The notes under the pieces: generated by a model
Databases searched by the model: none
Told to the model about the DNA's origin: nothing
Seen by the model: only the letters and a program-made list of their open reading frames with translations
Assembly (NCBI GenBank): GCA_907165065.1
Contig: OU015523.1
Span: 116,524,246 to 116,588,245, forward strand
Length of the DNA stretch: 64,000 nt
Origin: Caprimulgus europaeus
Lineage: Eukaryota > Chordata > Aves > Caprimulgiformes > Caprimulgidae
Direction of reading: 5' to 3'
Part shown: positions 40,990 through 54,000 of the stretch, piece by piece
Layout of the letters: each line of letters starts with the position of its first letter
Numbering within the stretch: position 1 is the stretch's first letter
Program-made: the position numbers and the translations under genes

Positions 40990-41300
40990 TAAATATTTCC
41001 AGGGATGAGACACCTACCCTCACTGGGCAACCTGTTCCAGTGTTTTGCCACCCTCATCTTAAAAACTTTCTTCCTTATATCCAGTCTGAATCTCCCCTCT
41101 TTTAGTTTAAAACCATTACCCCTTGTCTTATCCCTACAGGCCTTGCTAAAAAGTCCGTCTCCATCTTTCTTATAAGCCCCTTTTAAGTATTGAATGGTTG
41201 CAATAAGGTCTCTCCAGAACCTTCTAAATGCTAAACAACCCCAGCTCTCTCAGCCTTTCTTCACAGGAGAGGTGTTCCATCCCTCAGATCATTTTTCAGT
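40990..41300 (-). mobile_element. CR1 LINE fragment
   Basis: Reverse-strand copy. On the + strand it reads CACTGGGCAACCTGTTCCAG, ACTTTCTTCCTTATATCCAG, AAACCATTACCCCTTGTCTT, TAAGCCCCTTTTAAGTATTG, AATAAGGTCTCTCCAGAACC and ends near GAGAGGTGTTCCATCCCTCA. It covers the ORF2 C-terminus; the extreme 3' end is weak. Confidence 0.9.
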
Positions 41301-42889
41301 TCCAAAAGAATATTTGAATCCACAAAGATAGACTCAGACCAGGTCTAAGGGTGAGCAAAGAGCTGCCTGTCTGTTACCACATTGTTTTACATAAAAACTC
41401 ATGTGCTGCACCAGAAGGTAAGTGCATGTGGGCTATAGCTCCCTCAACTACTCTTTATTAACCTAGTACAACCATCTTTTTTCTGTCCTGTCCAGATATA
41501 CAACTCCTTGATATTAGTCAAATACTTCTGTGTAGTTCATCCTCATTTGGCAGAATATTTGCTGAACATTTGGCATGTCAAAGAGAATGGAAAAATATAC
41601 TCTCCCAAGGTTTCTTTTGGTAGTTTTGCCAAGTAGAGATTCAATGAATGAAGGGAATGGCCATCTTTTGGACACAGGTCACATCTGAGGCCTTTCCAGT
41701 TTTCTCTATTAAGTACCTACTCTGCAAACTCTCATTAATTTAAGGAGAGCTTGTCAAAACCAGTTCAAAAAGTATAGAGGAAGTACCTTGTGAGTTACCA
41801 TTCAAGCATGGTGTGTATAACCTGTTTCTGTCCTCCTTACACACACCAATTATTTTATGCTGTTTCTTGCAAAAGGTGTCCTACATTATCTTGCCTCTGT
41901 GTTCTCTGTTCTTATATCTCTGGCTTGTACACAATGAAGGGAAAAATCAAAATGTAGATATTAATATGATAAGATGAAAAAAGTAATTTCACTGCTGGAA
42001 AACTGAATAGCTCCTGAACATAATCTGTGATACTGAAGTTTCCAAAGTAACAAAGGAAAGCTATGAAATAAATAAATGACTATGAACATTGCTTTTAATG
42101 GACAATTGAGCCATTATTTTAATAAAGTTCAGGAGATTAACTGAGCCAAGTTTATCACAAATCATGAGTGATTCTGGGATGACTGAGAGAGACGAGTAAG
42201 GCTAGAAACTAGCTGGGAGGAAAGGATGGGAAAATCAAGGACTTTCTTAGCCCAAAGCATCAAAAACAAGTTATTGGATTCCTTGGTACCAAAATGTGGA
42301 AAGTATTGATCAGCAGCCATGGGAGCTTATGTATTTTTCTTGGAAACTCCATTAGAGAATCTCCACTTTGGAGCCCTACATCCTGAAACACGCCTTAAAC
42401 TAAAACTGATAAAAGAGGAGGGATTTACCAGGCAAAGTATATGCCTACAGCATTATTGTCTTCCTCTGAGAAGGTCACAAATGGATCTCTACTGTCAATA
42501 GAGAAACACAGGCACTTCCAGAATGAGATTTATTTAGTTCTAAAATAGATATCTCAGTGAAATCAATGAATCTTGAACCATAAGCATCTATTTTTCCCCC
42601 ACTGACCTTAAAGGAAACCTGTGGTGGTAATCACGGCTCTAGTTAGATCACGGTTATTGAAAACCAGGTCATTGTGAGTGTGTCTGTCAATAATCCAGTT
42701 GACTTCTTGAGATAAAAGGTAAGCAGCAGTAGAAAAGTTGTCATTCCCATGCCGATTCCCCGTCATTGAAGAGTTTTGTTCAAGTCTGGCATTCATTTTG
42801 AGTTGCAAGTTGAACTTTCCTTGCCTGTTAATCTTACTTGCTTCTCTTGCCTCCACAATGAAGCCTCACAGGTGCCAAACAGAAGGGAA
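41301..42889. other. Intron stretch without recognised features
   Basis: AT-rich unique sequence. No transposon, RNA or coding pattern recognised. Confidence 0.55.
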
Positions 42890-43080
42890 AAATCACATCC
42901 TTTAATGGGCATGCTTTTGTTCATGTAGCCCAGGGTGTGATTAGTTTCCATCACTGCAAGAGCACACTTGATGTTTAACTCCTTGTTCACATAGATGCAC
43001 GGGTCTTTTTCCTACCTAGGAAGTCATTCCCCAGCCTGTATTGAAATATGTGATATCTGGTCATCTGTCCTGTTAAGCTA
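42890..43080 (-). mobile_element. CR1 LINE internal relic, strongly diverged
   Basis: The + strand shows, in CR1 reverse order, TAGCCCAGGGTGTGATTAGT, CACTGCAAGAGCACACTTGA, GTTTAACTCCTTGTTCACA, GGGTCTTTTTCCTACCTAGG and CATTCCCCAGCCTGTATTGA. The - strand translation contains IKCALAVMETNHTLGYMNK, resembling the CR1 ORF2 stretch with CAL-A-KAN-ILG. The edges are uncertain. Confidence 0.6.
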
Positions 43081-43956
43081 TTAGCAAACTCCCTGGCCTT
43101 GTCAAATGAACACTTTTACAGGAAGTCCAGGGAACAGTTGAGTAGTCAGAATAAGCAGCCAAACTATGGCCACCCTGGTTTGGAAGGTAAAACACAGGGA
43201 CAAAGGCTGCTCTGTGATGATTTGCTCAGTGAGAAAGGATGATCCAGAGCACAGCTAATTCTGGTGTCAACATAAGCCTGGGTTACCTTCCAGCCCTGGG
43301 AGTCCGTGTCCCTGGCCTTGGTTTGCTCACTTTACCCTCTGTTATGTTATTCCCCTGTCCCTCCTCATTATAGCTGATCCCAGTTAACTTCTGACTTACT
43401 GATTGCTTTGCCTTTGAGCATTCTTTACAGAGCAAATTGAAGTTTGTAACAGGTGCTGACACCAATCTCATCTGTAATACAGTGATTTAGGATAAGAAGC
43501 AATAGATTCCATTTTTAAGAGCAGTTATGTTTCTCTCTCCAGATAGCACTTAGATCCAACCACAATGGATGCTTTAGAAGTAAATAAGACAGTTAAAGTG
43601 AAAGCTGCCTGACACATTTGCAAAACAAAACTTTAATTTTGTTTAGGATTTTCAAGGGAATGTAAAGGAGTCAGGTGCTCAGTTCCCACTGAATTTCAAA
43701 TACATTAATTTCCCGGTTTTCTCATTTAAAAACTCCTTTAAAAACTCCCAGTTTTTATCTGTATTTTGCATTTGGTATCTCAAATGTTCATGACCCAAAA
43801 AAGAAAGAATAAAACCCAGTTTCCACCTTTCAGTTCCACAAAGATTTACAATCCCTTTTTTTTCTGTAATTTTTTTTAGGCTAATTGAAGCAGAATGTGT
43901 TGTATTCTGCATATGTAAAAACATGTAAGTTCTATGATATTTTGAGAATCTCAGAC
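43081..43956. other. Intron stretch between two CR1 fragments
   Basis: Unique AT-rich sequence. The 105-codon - strand frame at 43679-43996 runs into the neighbouring CR1 copy and has no motif. Confidence 0.6.
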
Positions 43957-44483
43957 TTACCTGGAGTACTGTGTCCAGTTCTGGGGCTCCCAACATAAGA
44001 AGGACATGGACTTACTGGAGCGAGTCCAGAGGAGGCCACAAGGATGATCAGAGGGCTGGAGCACCTCTCTTATGAGAACAGGCTGAGAGAGTTGTGGTAG
44101 TTCAGCCTGGAGAAGAGAAGGCTCCAGGGAAAACTTCTATCGATCCTCCAGTACCTGAAGGGGCTACATAAAGTCTGGGGAGGGACTTTTGACAGGGGCA
44201 GAGGGTGACAGAATAAGGGGTAATAGCTTTAAAGTGGAAGAGGCTAGACTAAGATGAGATATGAGGAAGAAATTCTTCACTGTGAGGGTGGTCAGACACT
44301 GGCTCAGGCTGCCCAGAGAAGCTGTGGATGCCCCCTCCCTAGAAGTGTTCAAGGCCAGGTTGGATGAGGCTTTGACCAACCTGGTCTAGTGGAAGGAGTC
44401 CCTGCTGATGGCAGGGGGATTGGAACTAGATGATCTTTAAGGTCCTTTCCAACCCAAACCATTCTATGAGTCTGTGATTCTGT
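43957..44483 (+). mobile_element. CR1 LINE 3' fragment
   Basis: Good-quality sense-strand copy starting at ACCTGGAGTACTGTGTCCAG and running through GGCTGGAGCACCTCTCTTAT, CACTGTGAGGGTGGTCAGAC, GCCAGGTTGGATGAGGCTTT and GGAACTAGATGATCTTTAAG. It ends in ATTCTATGAGTCTGTGATTCTG. It matches the subfamily of 19955-21225 and lies in inverted orientation to the copy at 38514-39045. Confidence 0.95.
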
Positions 44484-47049
44484 TTATCTAAGATCATATA
44501 CAATTTTTTTGACTGAATTATAATAAGTTGAGAAAATCAGCTTTATTGGATGACTTTGTGTACATTTTTCAGTTTTTATTTACTCTTAATTCCATAAGTT
44601 ATGCATGCAGACTTTTAATGAAAGACTCTACATTTATAATTTTAAAACCACATTTCATGTATTTCTGTCTGCAGTTGTATTGGCAGTTTATTCACCAACT
44701 TCTAATTTACATGAGGAAGTGTTCCCCCCCCACCACCCTTATCTGACCCCTAGAAAGCATCTTGTTGTACTGTGTGTAGCAGTTAGACATGCAGCATATG
44801 GAATGACTGAGAATTGAGATGTATATGTGCAGTGGAGATCATATTGAAAGTTTGCAGGAAATAAACTTTAAGTATTGTCTTTTCTCAGCCTCATCCATCA
44901 GGTTGGCTTTCTCCTCTAACAGGAATTATGTAACAATTATCTTTTCATGTTGAGATGTAAGCCCATTACTGCCCTGGTGAAATAAAATTTTGAATTTCCC
45001 AGTCTTAAAGGTCACTGTGACACTGCTACAGGTAGTGAAACTACAGGCAGTGAAAAGTAGAGCATGCATAAATATCTTGGATAAAACAAACACGGTGTCT
45101 TTAATCACTGTCAGATTCCTTTTAATAAAGTTATTGATATATAACTCTCATGTGTTCTATAAATCATTGTCTACTTAAGGAAATAATGATGTAAAGGAAT
45201 TTAAATCTCTGAAAAGCAATTTATATGCTACCAGCAATGCTTCACTGTGAAAAGACAACATGTTTGAATCTACCAGAATAAACATATGTCCTTATACTGG
45301 TAATGAGCCAAAACAGACACTAATTAGTATATATACCCTTTTATTTATATGGATACTTCCTAAACACTGAATATACTAAAATACTAATATAAGCTCTGAT
45401 AATGCCAGTTACCTAAACCTCTTCAACTACAAGAGAGATGTACTTTCAGAAAAGGGTATAAAAGCATGTTGTCACCAGAAGGCAAACAAATTACACATCA
45501 TTAACACTGTTTAATCATTTTCTTTGTAGCTTTGTACAGTATGCAATCAATTTTAGTCCATAATTTTTGCCTTGTCTTTACAGTCATAGTAATATTTAAC
45601 ACAGTTGCAAGACCAGGGGAAAAAATAACTATGTAAAATGTGAACACTGTGTTAAATAGGAAAAAATAGGTGCAAGAAAAGACAGGCAACTTATTTTTAT
45701 CCAGCCAGAAAATGCTTTGATGTCAAGAGCCTTTAAAGTTTAAATGCTTAGTATAGGCAACCCATTGAAAACCAGGTTTCTGTTCGGTGTAAACAGGTTC
45801 AGGATCTTGAATGTTGATGGTCGTTGGTGTGCTTGCTTTGCTTTGATGTTGCACCATAGACTCTGAGGTAAAAGATCTGGCTGTTTTTTACCTATAGCAT
45901 CAGATTTTTAGGAAGGAAAACTCAAATTCAGTCTGACCTGTGTACTATAGGACCTTGAATCGCAGTAACTGTGACTGTGGGAATTATTTTCTGCCAGAAT
46001 AAAACAAAGTTATATCAGATAATATGAGAAAAGACTTATTCAAAGACTTCAAGTTCTAATGGATTTATTTCTTCATTTGGACACTTGTTGAAGTTAGTAA
46101 TTACCTTCATTATTAAGAGCTTTCATCTTAGTTCAAATTTAAATTTTTGAAAAAAATACTGAGATACATTAGAGCTTGCCAGGCATGTGACAGCTAAATT
46201 GACCTGACCTCTGAAATCATGGTTTCACTTTGGTACGTAATTTTGAACTGCTGAAGTCACTTGATGACAGCTTTTGCAACCCAGTATACAAATTTTCCCC
46301 TTGTATAATCTATATAGCTTAGATGCTTCAATCAGAATTCTTGAAAATGCCTATATTTACAAAATCTTTTTTGGTTTCCTGATCTTTTTAGATTTATCTT
46401 CAAATGAGATAATTTGGGGGATTATCTTTATGTGCAAGGAAATTTCCATTGATGAGTTAAGGGCATAAAGATAGTACTAATTGGTTGCATAATATTAAAA
46501 TACCTAGAATGTACGTGAAGGCTCAGGCTGTTAATGAAGATAAATTGTGAAAATAGTTATACGAACTATAATTTCCATGTAGACTTTAAAAGCAAGAAAA
46601 TTATCTTGGTGGAGGGGAAATATATGATAATAAATCCATCTGAATATCTGATTCTGCTTTGATAGTTCCAAATCATCTGCTAGTGGCATGTATGTTTTGG
46701 GTTCTCAGACTTCCTTCTATCTCCAGCAACTTGTCTACATTTTCTACACAGACAGTGATGGACACTTCTAGAAGCCAACTTTGAACACTTAACATGAGCA
46801 ATAATCAGCAATAATTAGGTTAAAACTGTATTAACATGTTAAGAGTCTACCAATCTCCCAGCCTATCTTTGTAAACTCAAATCAGAGATATACAAGTCAT
46901 ATATACCTTACTTTTAGATACATCTTACTCATGAGTGAAAGGTACTTAGTGTCATCAGACTATTCAGACTATTAGGAAGTGAAAATTGTGATTATTATTG
47001 CTTTCATGTGTTTTAAAAAATGCTGAAAAAAAAAAGTAATATATATAAA
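44484..47049. other. Intron stretch without recognised features
   Basis: AT-rich unique sequence with no transposon or coding pattern recognised. Open frames are 72 codons or fewer and overlap each other. Confidence 0.55.
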
Positions 47050-47235
47050 ACAGGGTCAGAAAAATCTACACGTTGTTAAGTCTAGTCCCCTGTTTTTTTT
47101 ACAGACTCTCTGTGTTGTTTTCTCACTACAGATTTATCCCACCTGTTTTTCAGTTTCTTGAGGAATAGAGCCTCAACTACATCCTTTGGAAATCTATTCC
47201 ACTGACAAGCTGTTATCACTAGGACACATTTCGAT
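47050..47235 (-). mobile_element. Possible ancient CR1-type LINE relic
   Basis: AAGTCTAGTCCCCTG, CTCACTACAGATTTATCCCAC and CTTGAGGAATAGAGCCTCAA, then GGAAATCTATTCCACTGACA, fit the reversed layout of old sauropsid CR1 3' regions (rule: label, short gap, 'first sentence' of ORF2 C-terminus: WN-LP-VE-like codons). No sharp ends are visible; the call is tentative. Confidence 0.4.
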
Positions 47236-47997
47236 GCTTATACAACTGTTAGTCCTTACCTTATCCACTGGGAATAGGAAGCTGCAGTACTAGATGGTAT
47301 TAGGGTGAGGAAAAAAGCAATGCATGCCTCACCATTAAAAAAAAAAAAATCTTCACATGGTTTAGTGTAGATCTCACACTATTTTAAGTGCACTTAATGG
47401 ATGCTCACTGGCTTACACATATCTATTCTTCTAACTGATGTGCATTTATGCAGCTGTTTCATCTGAGTCTCCAAGTGGTTCAGAAATTAAGCCTGACTGT
47501 ATGCCTGTAAGACAGATAGAAATGATACTGCTTTTAATGTGCAGATGAGAAAGAGAAAGATTCAGATAATGTTTCACACTGCTAAGGGAACAATTTCACT
47601 AAGCTTAAAGAGATTCCAAGTAAGGGTGATTTAATTGGGCTAGTAAGGTTCCTGAGCTCACTGTCTCTCCTCTTGCCTCTCACTGCAGCAAGACACTGAG
47701 GAGATGCAGTGTCCCTCATCCTTCCCTTCTAGAGGCAATGGTTCTGGAACTGTTTCAGACATGTGTGCCCTGTGCCTAATTAGGCCAGCTTGTGTCTCTT
47801 GCCTTGTATTCTCCCTGCTGCTGTTCCTTGTCTACTGAGTGAGGCCAGATCTCCCCAGTTTCCTCCATAAAAGTTCATGCCTCCAGGGCTGTTCTAGCCC
47901 TCCCATCTCCAGTATAATACAGTTCTTCCATCTAGGTTCTAACATCTCTGACCTCTAGACCTTCTACCATCCCTACTCCCTCATTTCCATCACATCC
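47236..47997. other. Intron stretch, partly GC-richer
   Basis: 47650-47990 is richer in C and G than its surroundings and C/T-rich on the + strand towards its end. I recognise no repeat family or gene in it. Confidence 0.5.
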
Positions 47998-48310
47998 AAT
48001 CTCACTCAAGCACTGTTGAACCTCATGAGGTTCACAGAGGCCCACTTCTCAAGTTTGTTCAGGTCCTCTGGATGGCATCCCGTCCCTCAAGTGTGTCAAC
48101 TCCACCACTCAGCTTGGTGTCATCAGCAAACTTGCTGAGAGTGCACTTGATCCCACTATGTCATTGGTAAAGATATTAAACAACACTGGTCCTAGTACGG
48201 ATGCCTGAGAGACACCACTTGTTACCAATCTCCATCTGGATATTGAACCATTGACCACTACCCTCTGGATGCAACCATGCAACCAATTCCTCATCCACTA
48301 AACAGTCCAC

Positions 48311-48352
48311 CCATGTGTCCTGGTTTTGCTAAGATAAAACCACCACACCATG
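48311..48352. repeat. 5-bp target-site duplication (CCATG) around the mini-LTR
   Basis: CCATG at 48311-48315 and 48348-48352. Related CR1 copies have one equivalent pentamer (CCATC/CCATG type) at this place, so one of the two is a duplication. Confidence 0.75.
48316..48347 (+). mobile_element. 32-bp internally deleted LTR remnant
   Basis: A 32-base insert in the CR1 fragment starts TGTCCTGGTTTTGC and ends ATAAAACCACCACA. It is flanked by CCATG on both sides (48311-48315 and 48348-48352). The start resembles the start of the solo LTR at 6815 and the end resembles the 3' end of related avian ERVL-type LTRs. Together with TG...CA ends and a 5-bp duplication, this fits a solo LTR that has lost all but its two ends. 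Confidence 0.65.
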
Positions 48353-48448
48353 AAATCCATATCTCTCCAATTTAGAGAGAAGGATGTTGTGGGGGACTGT
48401 ATCAAAGGCCTTGGTCAACCTCAGGTCATCCATCTTTCTCCACTTTCA

Positions 48449-50844
48449 AGAAGGCACATAGAATACTCTCTCAATAGTAATTTACATGGGAATTGTAATT
48501 GCTCTCTATCTGTAATCTAAAGCTCCCCAGCTATGTTGCATAGCGAATATGTACCACACTAAAAATGCCTGTTACAGCTCTCTATTTTGAGACGTGAAGA
48601 AAATTGCTGATTTTCTCAGCTACACACTATTCAAAGAGACAAACTGAGCAATTCAGTGCTTATTTCACAGAAAAATTAGTTTCCTGGATCACAGTTTACC
48701 ACTGCTGAAAAATTGATGGTAGTACATTAGTGCATTTTTTTTAAAAGTAAAACAATATTTTGTGTTCAGCTGAAAGATGAGGGAGAATCTCTGACTATCA
48801 TGGTATGTTTGCCACTTTTTCAGTATGTTCTTCTAACACCATCTTTAGACTGCTGAAGGTGAAGGACTACAGAGGATGGATGGACAGATAGATGCTTCAT
48901 CTTAGCCAGTGTATCCAAATGACTGATAATTTCAAAATGTTCAAAAATATTTCAAAATGGATATTCAGTGCACCCTCTTAATATTTGAAGATATAACTTT
49001 TAGGGATTTAGATTTGTCGATATGCATCATTGAATTATCAATTAAATGGTTACTGTTTGTTCATCTACTTGAAAGAAAGGTCAAAATGAGTTGATTATCT
49101 GGATACTATCTTTATTTAGATCAGTACATTCATTTCTTCAAGTAAAGTACAGGGGAAAACAGGCTTTATGAACTAGATTGCTAGGCACTGATTGCAAGAA
49201 ATACTTGACTAAAGAATGAATTGAATCTAGATGAGGGGGTTTTGGTCTGTAATTGAGGAGCTGTACAGAGAGCTTGTCTATTACATTGAAAGTGCTTTGT
49301 GTGACAGCCTGTGGGTGGTCCACAGAGTACTGATTAAATTTATGCAGACACCTTAATGTGGAACAGAAAGAAGAAGCTGTCATTGTGTTTTGCCATGAAA
49401 GATTGTATTAGTGGAAGAAGTAGTGTTCTCATATGTTGGCAATATAGGCAAAATCTTCAGCCAAACTCCCTGTGAACTTGATGGCAACTTTGCTAAGTGA
49501 CAGCTGAGAAATGCAGTTGTGTGCTGTCTCGCTGACAAGCACATACTTATGAAATAAGGAAATCAATCACTGTGGCAACTTTTGTTTCATCCCCTGAGGG
49601 TTCGTTAGTGTACAAGGATAAAACAACTGTAGAAATCATGCTTCTCTTGACGTATCTGTGTGTTCCCATTAGCCCCATCCCTGATCATATGAGGAGAACG
49701 AACTGCACAATTGCTGTGCCAAGAATCCTTTTTTGGGGGCATCATAAATGAACTATTCACAGCCAATAGATCCTGTGATATGCTTTAAAGTCTATGAGTG
49801 CTTATTTCTGTTTTTGTTGAAATCAATTATAAGCTTCCTTTTGATGTCAGTGATGCAATGAGAGCCCCAGGCGCTGTACATGAGTCATGTCATATGGAAA
49901 GCTGGAAACCTGAATGAACCACAGGGAGCAAAAGAAGAAGGAAGTTATTTTGGGTCCACAACCTAATGTCTTCTTTAAGCCTCAATAAAACTCCTTTCAG
50001 TTACAGGATTGCTACATGGATGAAAGGCATAAATTATTTTCTTTAATCCATGTTTTTGAATAATTGACAATGCAAATCTGAATCTACTACCATAACCATT
50101 ACACTTCACTACTGGCTGCCTGGAATTTACTTCTAGTTGAGATTTTGCATACCTAGAGGTACCTGTCAACTAGCTAACTTTCACCTGCCTGACTTCCTGT
50201 TGGCCTTCCTTTTGGCCTGGTCATCATCTCTGTCTGGCTTCACAGTAAAACAGGAGGAGAACAGAGACACAACGTTTTGTAGTGAGCTTTAGTGTACAGT
50301 TCCCTATCACTGGAGCTAGGGTGGCTGCCAGATGTAGCTGGCAGCAGCCTGTGGAAGGACAGCTTGTGTGACTGAAATGTACTTCCATGCTGATTTCTCT
50401 CTATGGCTGAAAGGGTGGTTTGAAAGAGAGAAGAGAAAAAGAAACAGGGTTCTGGTTGCCACTGAGGCATCCTAGGGCATGCAATGAACCTTAATGAGGC
50501 ACACAGATATATTGCAAGAGCTATGGGGTACCCACTCTGCTCTAGAGCACTAATGGCCAAGCTTTTTGCTGTCTTCAGCTTAACATTGTGTTAATATAGC
50601 CAATAAGGTCTCATGAAAGTAATAGCTGATCTTTACTGAGAAAATGTGCATGTGTGTTTGTGTGTACGTGGGGTGTCCTGTAACATATCATAGCCCCCAT
50701 TCTTCACCAGGAGGAGTATGATGGTGATGGCAGGGGTTTCTTCCCCTAATTCTTCCCAGTGTTGCATCTGATTCAAGTTGTTTTATGTGTTTTTAACACA
50801 ATCAGTGTAGTAGCTTTTTCCTCACTGAATTGCAGTTTCATATC
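48449..50844. other. Intron stretch without recognised transposons
   Basis: Unique sequence, AT-rich up to about 50150 and then somewhat GC-richer (50160-50560). The 106-codon - strand frame at 50240-50560 lacks any recognisable domain. Confidence 0.55.
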
Positions 50845-51035
50845 ACTGGTGAAACACTGGCACAGGTTGCCCAGAGAGGTGGCAGAAGCCCCATCTCTGG
50901 AAACATTCAAGGTCAGTCTGGATGGGGCTCTGAGCAACCTGATCTAGTTGAAGAGATCCCTGGTCATTGCAGGGGATTTGGACTAGATGGCCTTTAAAAG
51001 TCCTTTCCTAACCAAAACGTTCTATAATTTTACAA
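50845..51035 (+). mobile_element. CR1 LINE 3' end
   Basis: Sense-strand tail with AACACTGGCACAGGTTGCCC, GAGAGGTGGCAGAAGCCCC, TTCAAGGTCAGTCTGGATGG, GAGCAACCTGATCTAGTTGA and a degraded end TTCTATAATTTTACAAT. The peptide HRLPREVAEAPSLETFKV is the typical end of CR1 ORF2. Confidence 0.92.
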
Positions 51036-54000
51036 TCATACTCGATATTCTGTTCTCTTTGTTATCCCTGAAACTGGTTTTACCCGATCTACAAGGCTGC
51101 ACTCACTCAAGGACCACTGTAATTGGCTGCTAAGTTAATATTTTTATTCTAGCATTATAGGTAGTTCCTTCTACACAGGAAAGCTGCTTGTTCTACTATC
51201 TATTAATTGACACTTGGGTTTACAACACTCAATTTCACAAAGCCAAACTAAAACATAAACAAGTTCAAGCAATTGTCAGCTGACTGCTGCAGTAGTGCTA
51301 TCACAAATAAGACAAGCTAAAATCAGCTCAAGCCAAGACAAGACCCTACACCGTAAGGCAAATAAAAAGACTGTGGTCTTTGACCAGTAATGTCAAATTT
51401 ATATATGTAGGGCTACAATTTCACAGTTACCAAAATGACACTGTATCTGTGTTCAGGCAACTGCATCCTTCCCCAGCAGGGAAATTAGCCCACCTACATG
51501 ATCATGAAAAAGATGTGAACATGCCTCACTCATGACAGCTAATCATGCTTCTCTTTACAGTCCAGATAATAACAGGGAACACAATAATATGTTAGGGAGA
51601 GCAAAGAAATGTTTGGATTAGCATGTTTTCTTTATGAATTTTACATCTCAGTGTGTCAGTCTGATTGACCTAATACAGAGTTGTCAAAATAAGGCATGAA
51701 AATTAAAGTAACAACAGGAATATAGAGTGTCATTTCAAACAAATAACAAATGGAAGTGACTGTTCCTAACACTGCTGATGACGGCTGAGAAAAGGAAGAG
51801 CCCTGGTCTTTGGAGGTAGAATGAAGAAAAAGGTCATAAATCCTTCCCAGCAGCTAAGGGACTGTTTGTGAAGATCTGAAGCTCAGGAATAACTGTTGAA
51901 TCTACAAGCAAATGGAAGATCCCATGGTTAAATCAGATCACTAAAAGCCTGGAGGGTAAAAAATTAGTCAAGCATAAGTCTCATTTTTTCCTCTTAATTC
52001 TGTATTCCATTTAGCTTTATGAATCTATTATTCTCCTGGAGAAACAGCTTCTATTGCTGTACATTTTCTTTGTCCACAAGTCTCAGAAAGGAAATTTTGC
52101 AGGTGCCAGCCAATGCCAATTGACAGACTTACACGTCACACTTACTGACAGACTTACACCTGACTGAACAACAAATGTCTTTGCTGAAGTTAGCAGCAAG
52201 TTGGAGAGGGTGGCAGAATTGTGGGAATTTGCAGATAATGAGAAGCAGACGTGGAGAAAGGTCCCTTAGAGGCTGTGTCAGAAAAAGCAGCTCTAGTTAA
52301 AAGCTGAAACAAAAACATAGTGGGTCCCCCACCATCTTCTCTGGCTTCCACTCTGGAAATACTTCTAAGATCTTTACACAATCTTATTCTTTTTTTCCCT
52401 TATTTTGAAGACAACTTTACATTTAATTTAGCTTATATTTAATAAATGTTTACTAATAAAAAACCACAATCAAAAATTCTGTTGAGTATCTGCTGTTTGA
52501 AAAGATATAAACAAATAAAAACAAACAAACAAAAAAACCCCCACCAAACAAAACCAGTACTGAATTAGATAAAGAAACAAGTTTATTTATTTTCCCATAC
52601 TACAGAAACATAGCCTTGTATTTTCAAACTGCCAGCATTTTTCTTCTTGAATTGAAAGCCTGCTCAGGAAAACAGAATTATCTTCAGTAGTACTTCCATC
52701 TTCATATTTAGGGACTAGTGTAATATTTCTTTAAATACTTCAAGTGTTTAGTTTCATACTGATTAGTATGAAAAGTCCACTGGCTGTATTGGAAGTGAAT
52801 AACATAGTTCGGAGGATTTGAGATGTTGAATTTCTATGGCAACAATACTTTCATTTAGGATACAAAAACCTTGACTTGTTTAAATATTAACAATAATTTT
52901 GTATTTTAGAAAAAATGCATATTTGAAGATCTCAAAATACATTTATTCTGGAAGGAAAGTAGCACCACCCTTCTTAAGCATAAAATTTACTGCTTCTTCA
53001 AGGCAACACAGCACACAGGTGGCAGTCTCAGGAAAATGGAAATTTTGGACCTCCCCAGTGCCACTATTCCATGCCTTTTTCAGACCCAGTAGTTCACCAG
53101 TGGTTTGGAATTAGGAAAAAAACCCAATTATAAATATGTAAATAATTTATCAGTGACATTTTCAAGGCTTCAAATGATCATCCTGAAAGCAGAGGATAGT
53201 TTAGGGTGAAGCTTCTTTCCTTAGACTTTTCCATCATTGCGGAGGTTATTTTATCAGTGAACATCCTTCAGTCCTTGTCTACTCATTGTACTGCTCCATT
53301 AGTCTTTGAAAGTTCAAGTTCTGACAGCTGAAAAATTGTCACACCTAATTTTCTTGCTCCCTATATGACATTCTACTGCCTTCCATCAATCACTGATAAG
53401 CATAAAATCTACTAATATCTATGATCGTTAAAATAAATGAGTGCCCTTACCAGCCTTATGTACAACCCTACTGCATGCCTTGGAATTGTTACAGATTTAG
53501 GGACCTCTCAACTAAGGAGTTATAAGCTAAGGTAATACCTTGTGTGCCCTTTTCCTCCCCCACAGGCAATCCAAGCCTTTCAGCTCAGTTATTCCAAACC
53601 TGATAGGCTCCTTCAACTGAAATGACACTGATTTAATCAATATTCATTTATTTGCTGGTTGGTTTATGAGCCTTTCAGGTACATTTTGGATGTGCTTTCT
53701 AGTTTTATTTTGCGTCCACCTGACTAAGATTGTTTATGTTCTGAAAGAGACTGTATTTCTCCCTACATATCACATTAATTCAGGACATGGGACTTTAAGA
53801 AAAAAAAAAAAAAATCAGTTGTGATTTGCACTAAATTGTGGGAGTTGCTGGCACTGTGAACCAGACAGATTTTTATTTCTACCCTGTTAGCCCCAGATCT
53901 GTGGCAGTGGTAAAAAAGGGGACATATGCTAACCCACTGTTGGAATTACATTGAAAGAAAACATATTGTTGACATTAGCCTCAAGGCTGTAGAAAGGAAT

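Larger units (their letters stand above)
47998..48448 (-). mobile_element. CR1 LINE internal fragment, interrupted by a mini-LTR
   Basis: Reverse-strand CR1 reverse transcriptase region. The - strand reads [27 protein letters not shown] residues in order, [20 protein letters not shown] and [14 protein letters not shown], matching the QGSVLGP region with changes. On the + strand it continues past 48352 with CCATATCTCTCCAATTTAGA and GGACTGTATCAAAGGCCTTG. The CR1 sequence is contiguous once the 32-base insert at 48316-48347 and one CCATG copy are set aside. Confidence 0.9.
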
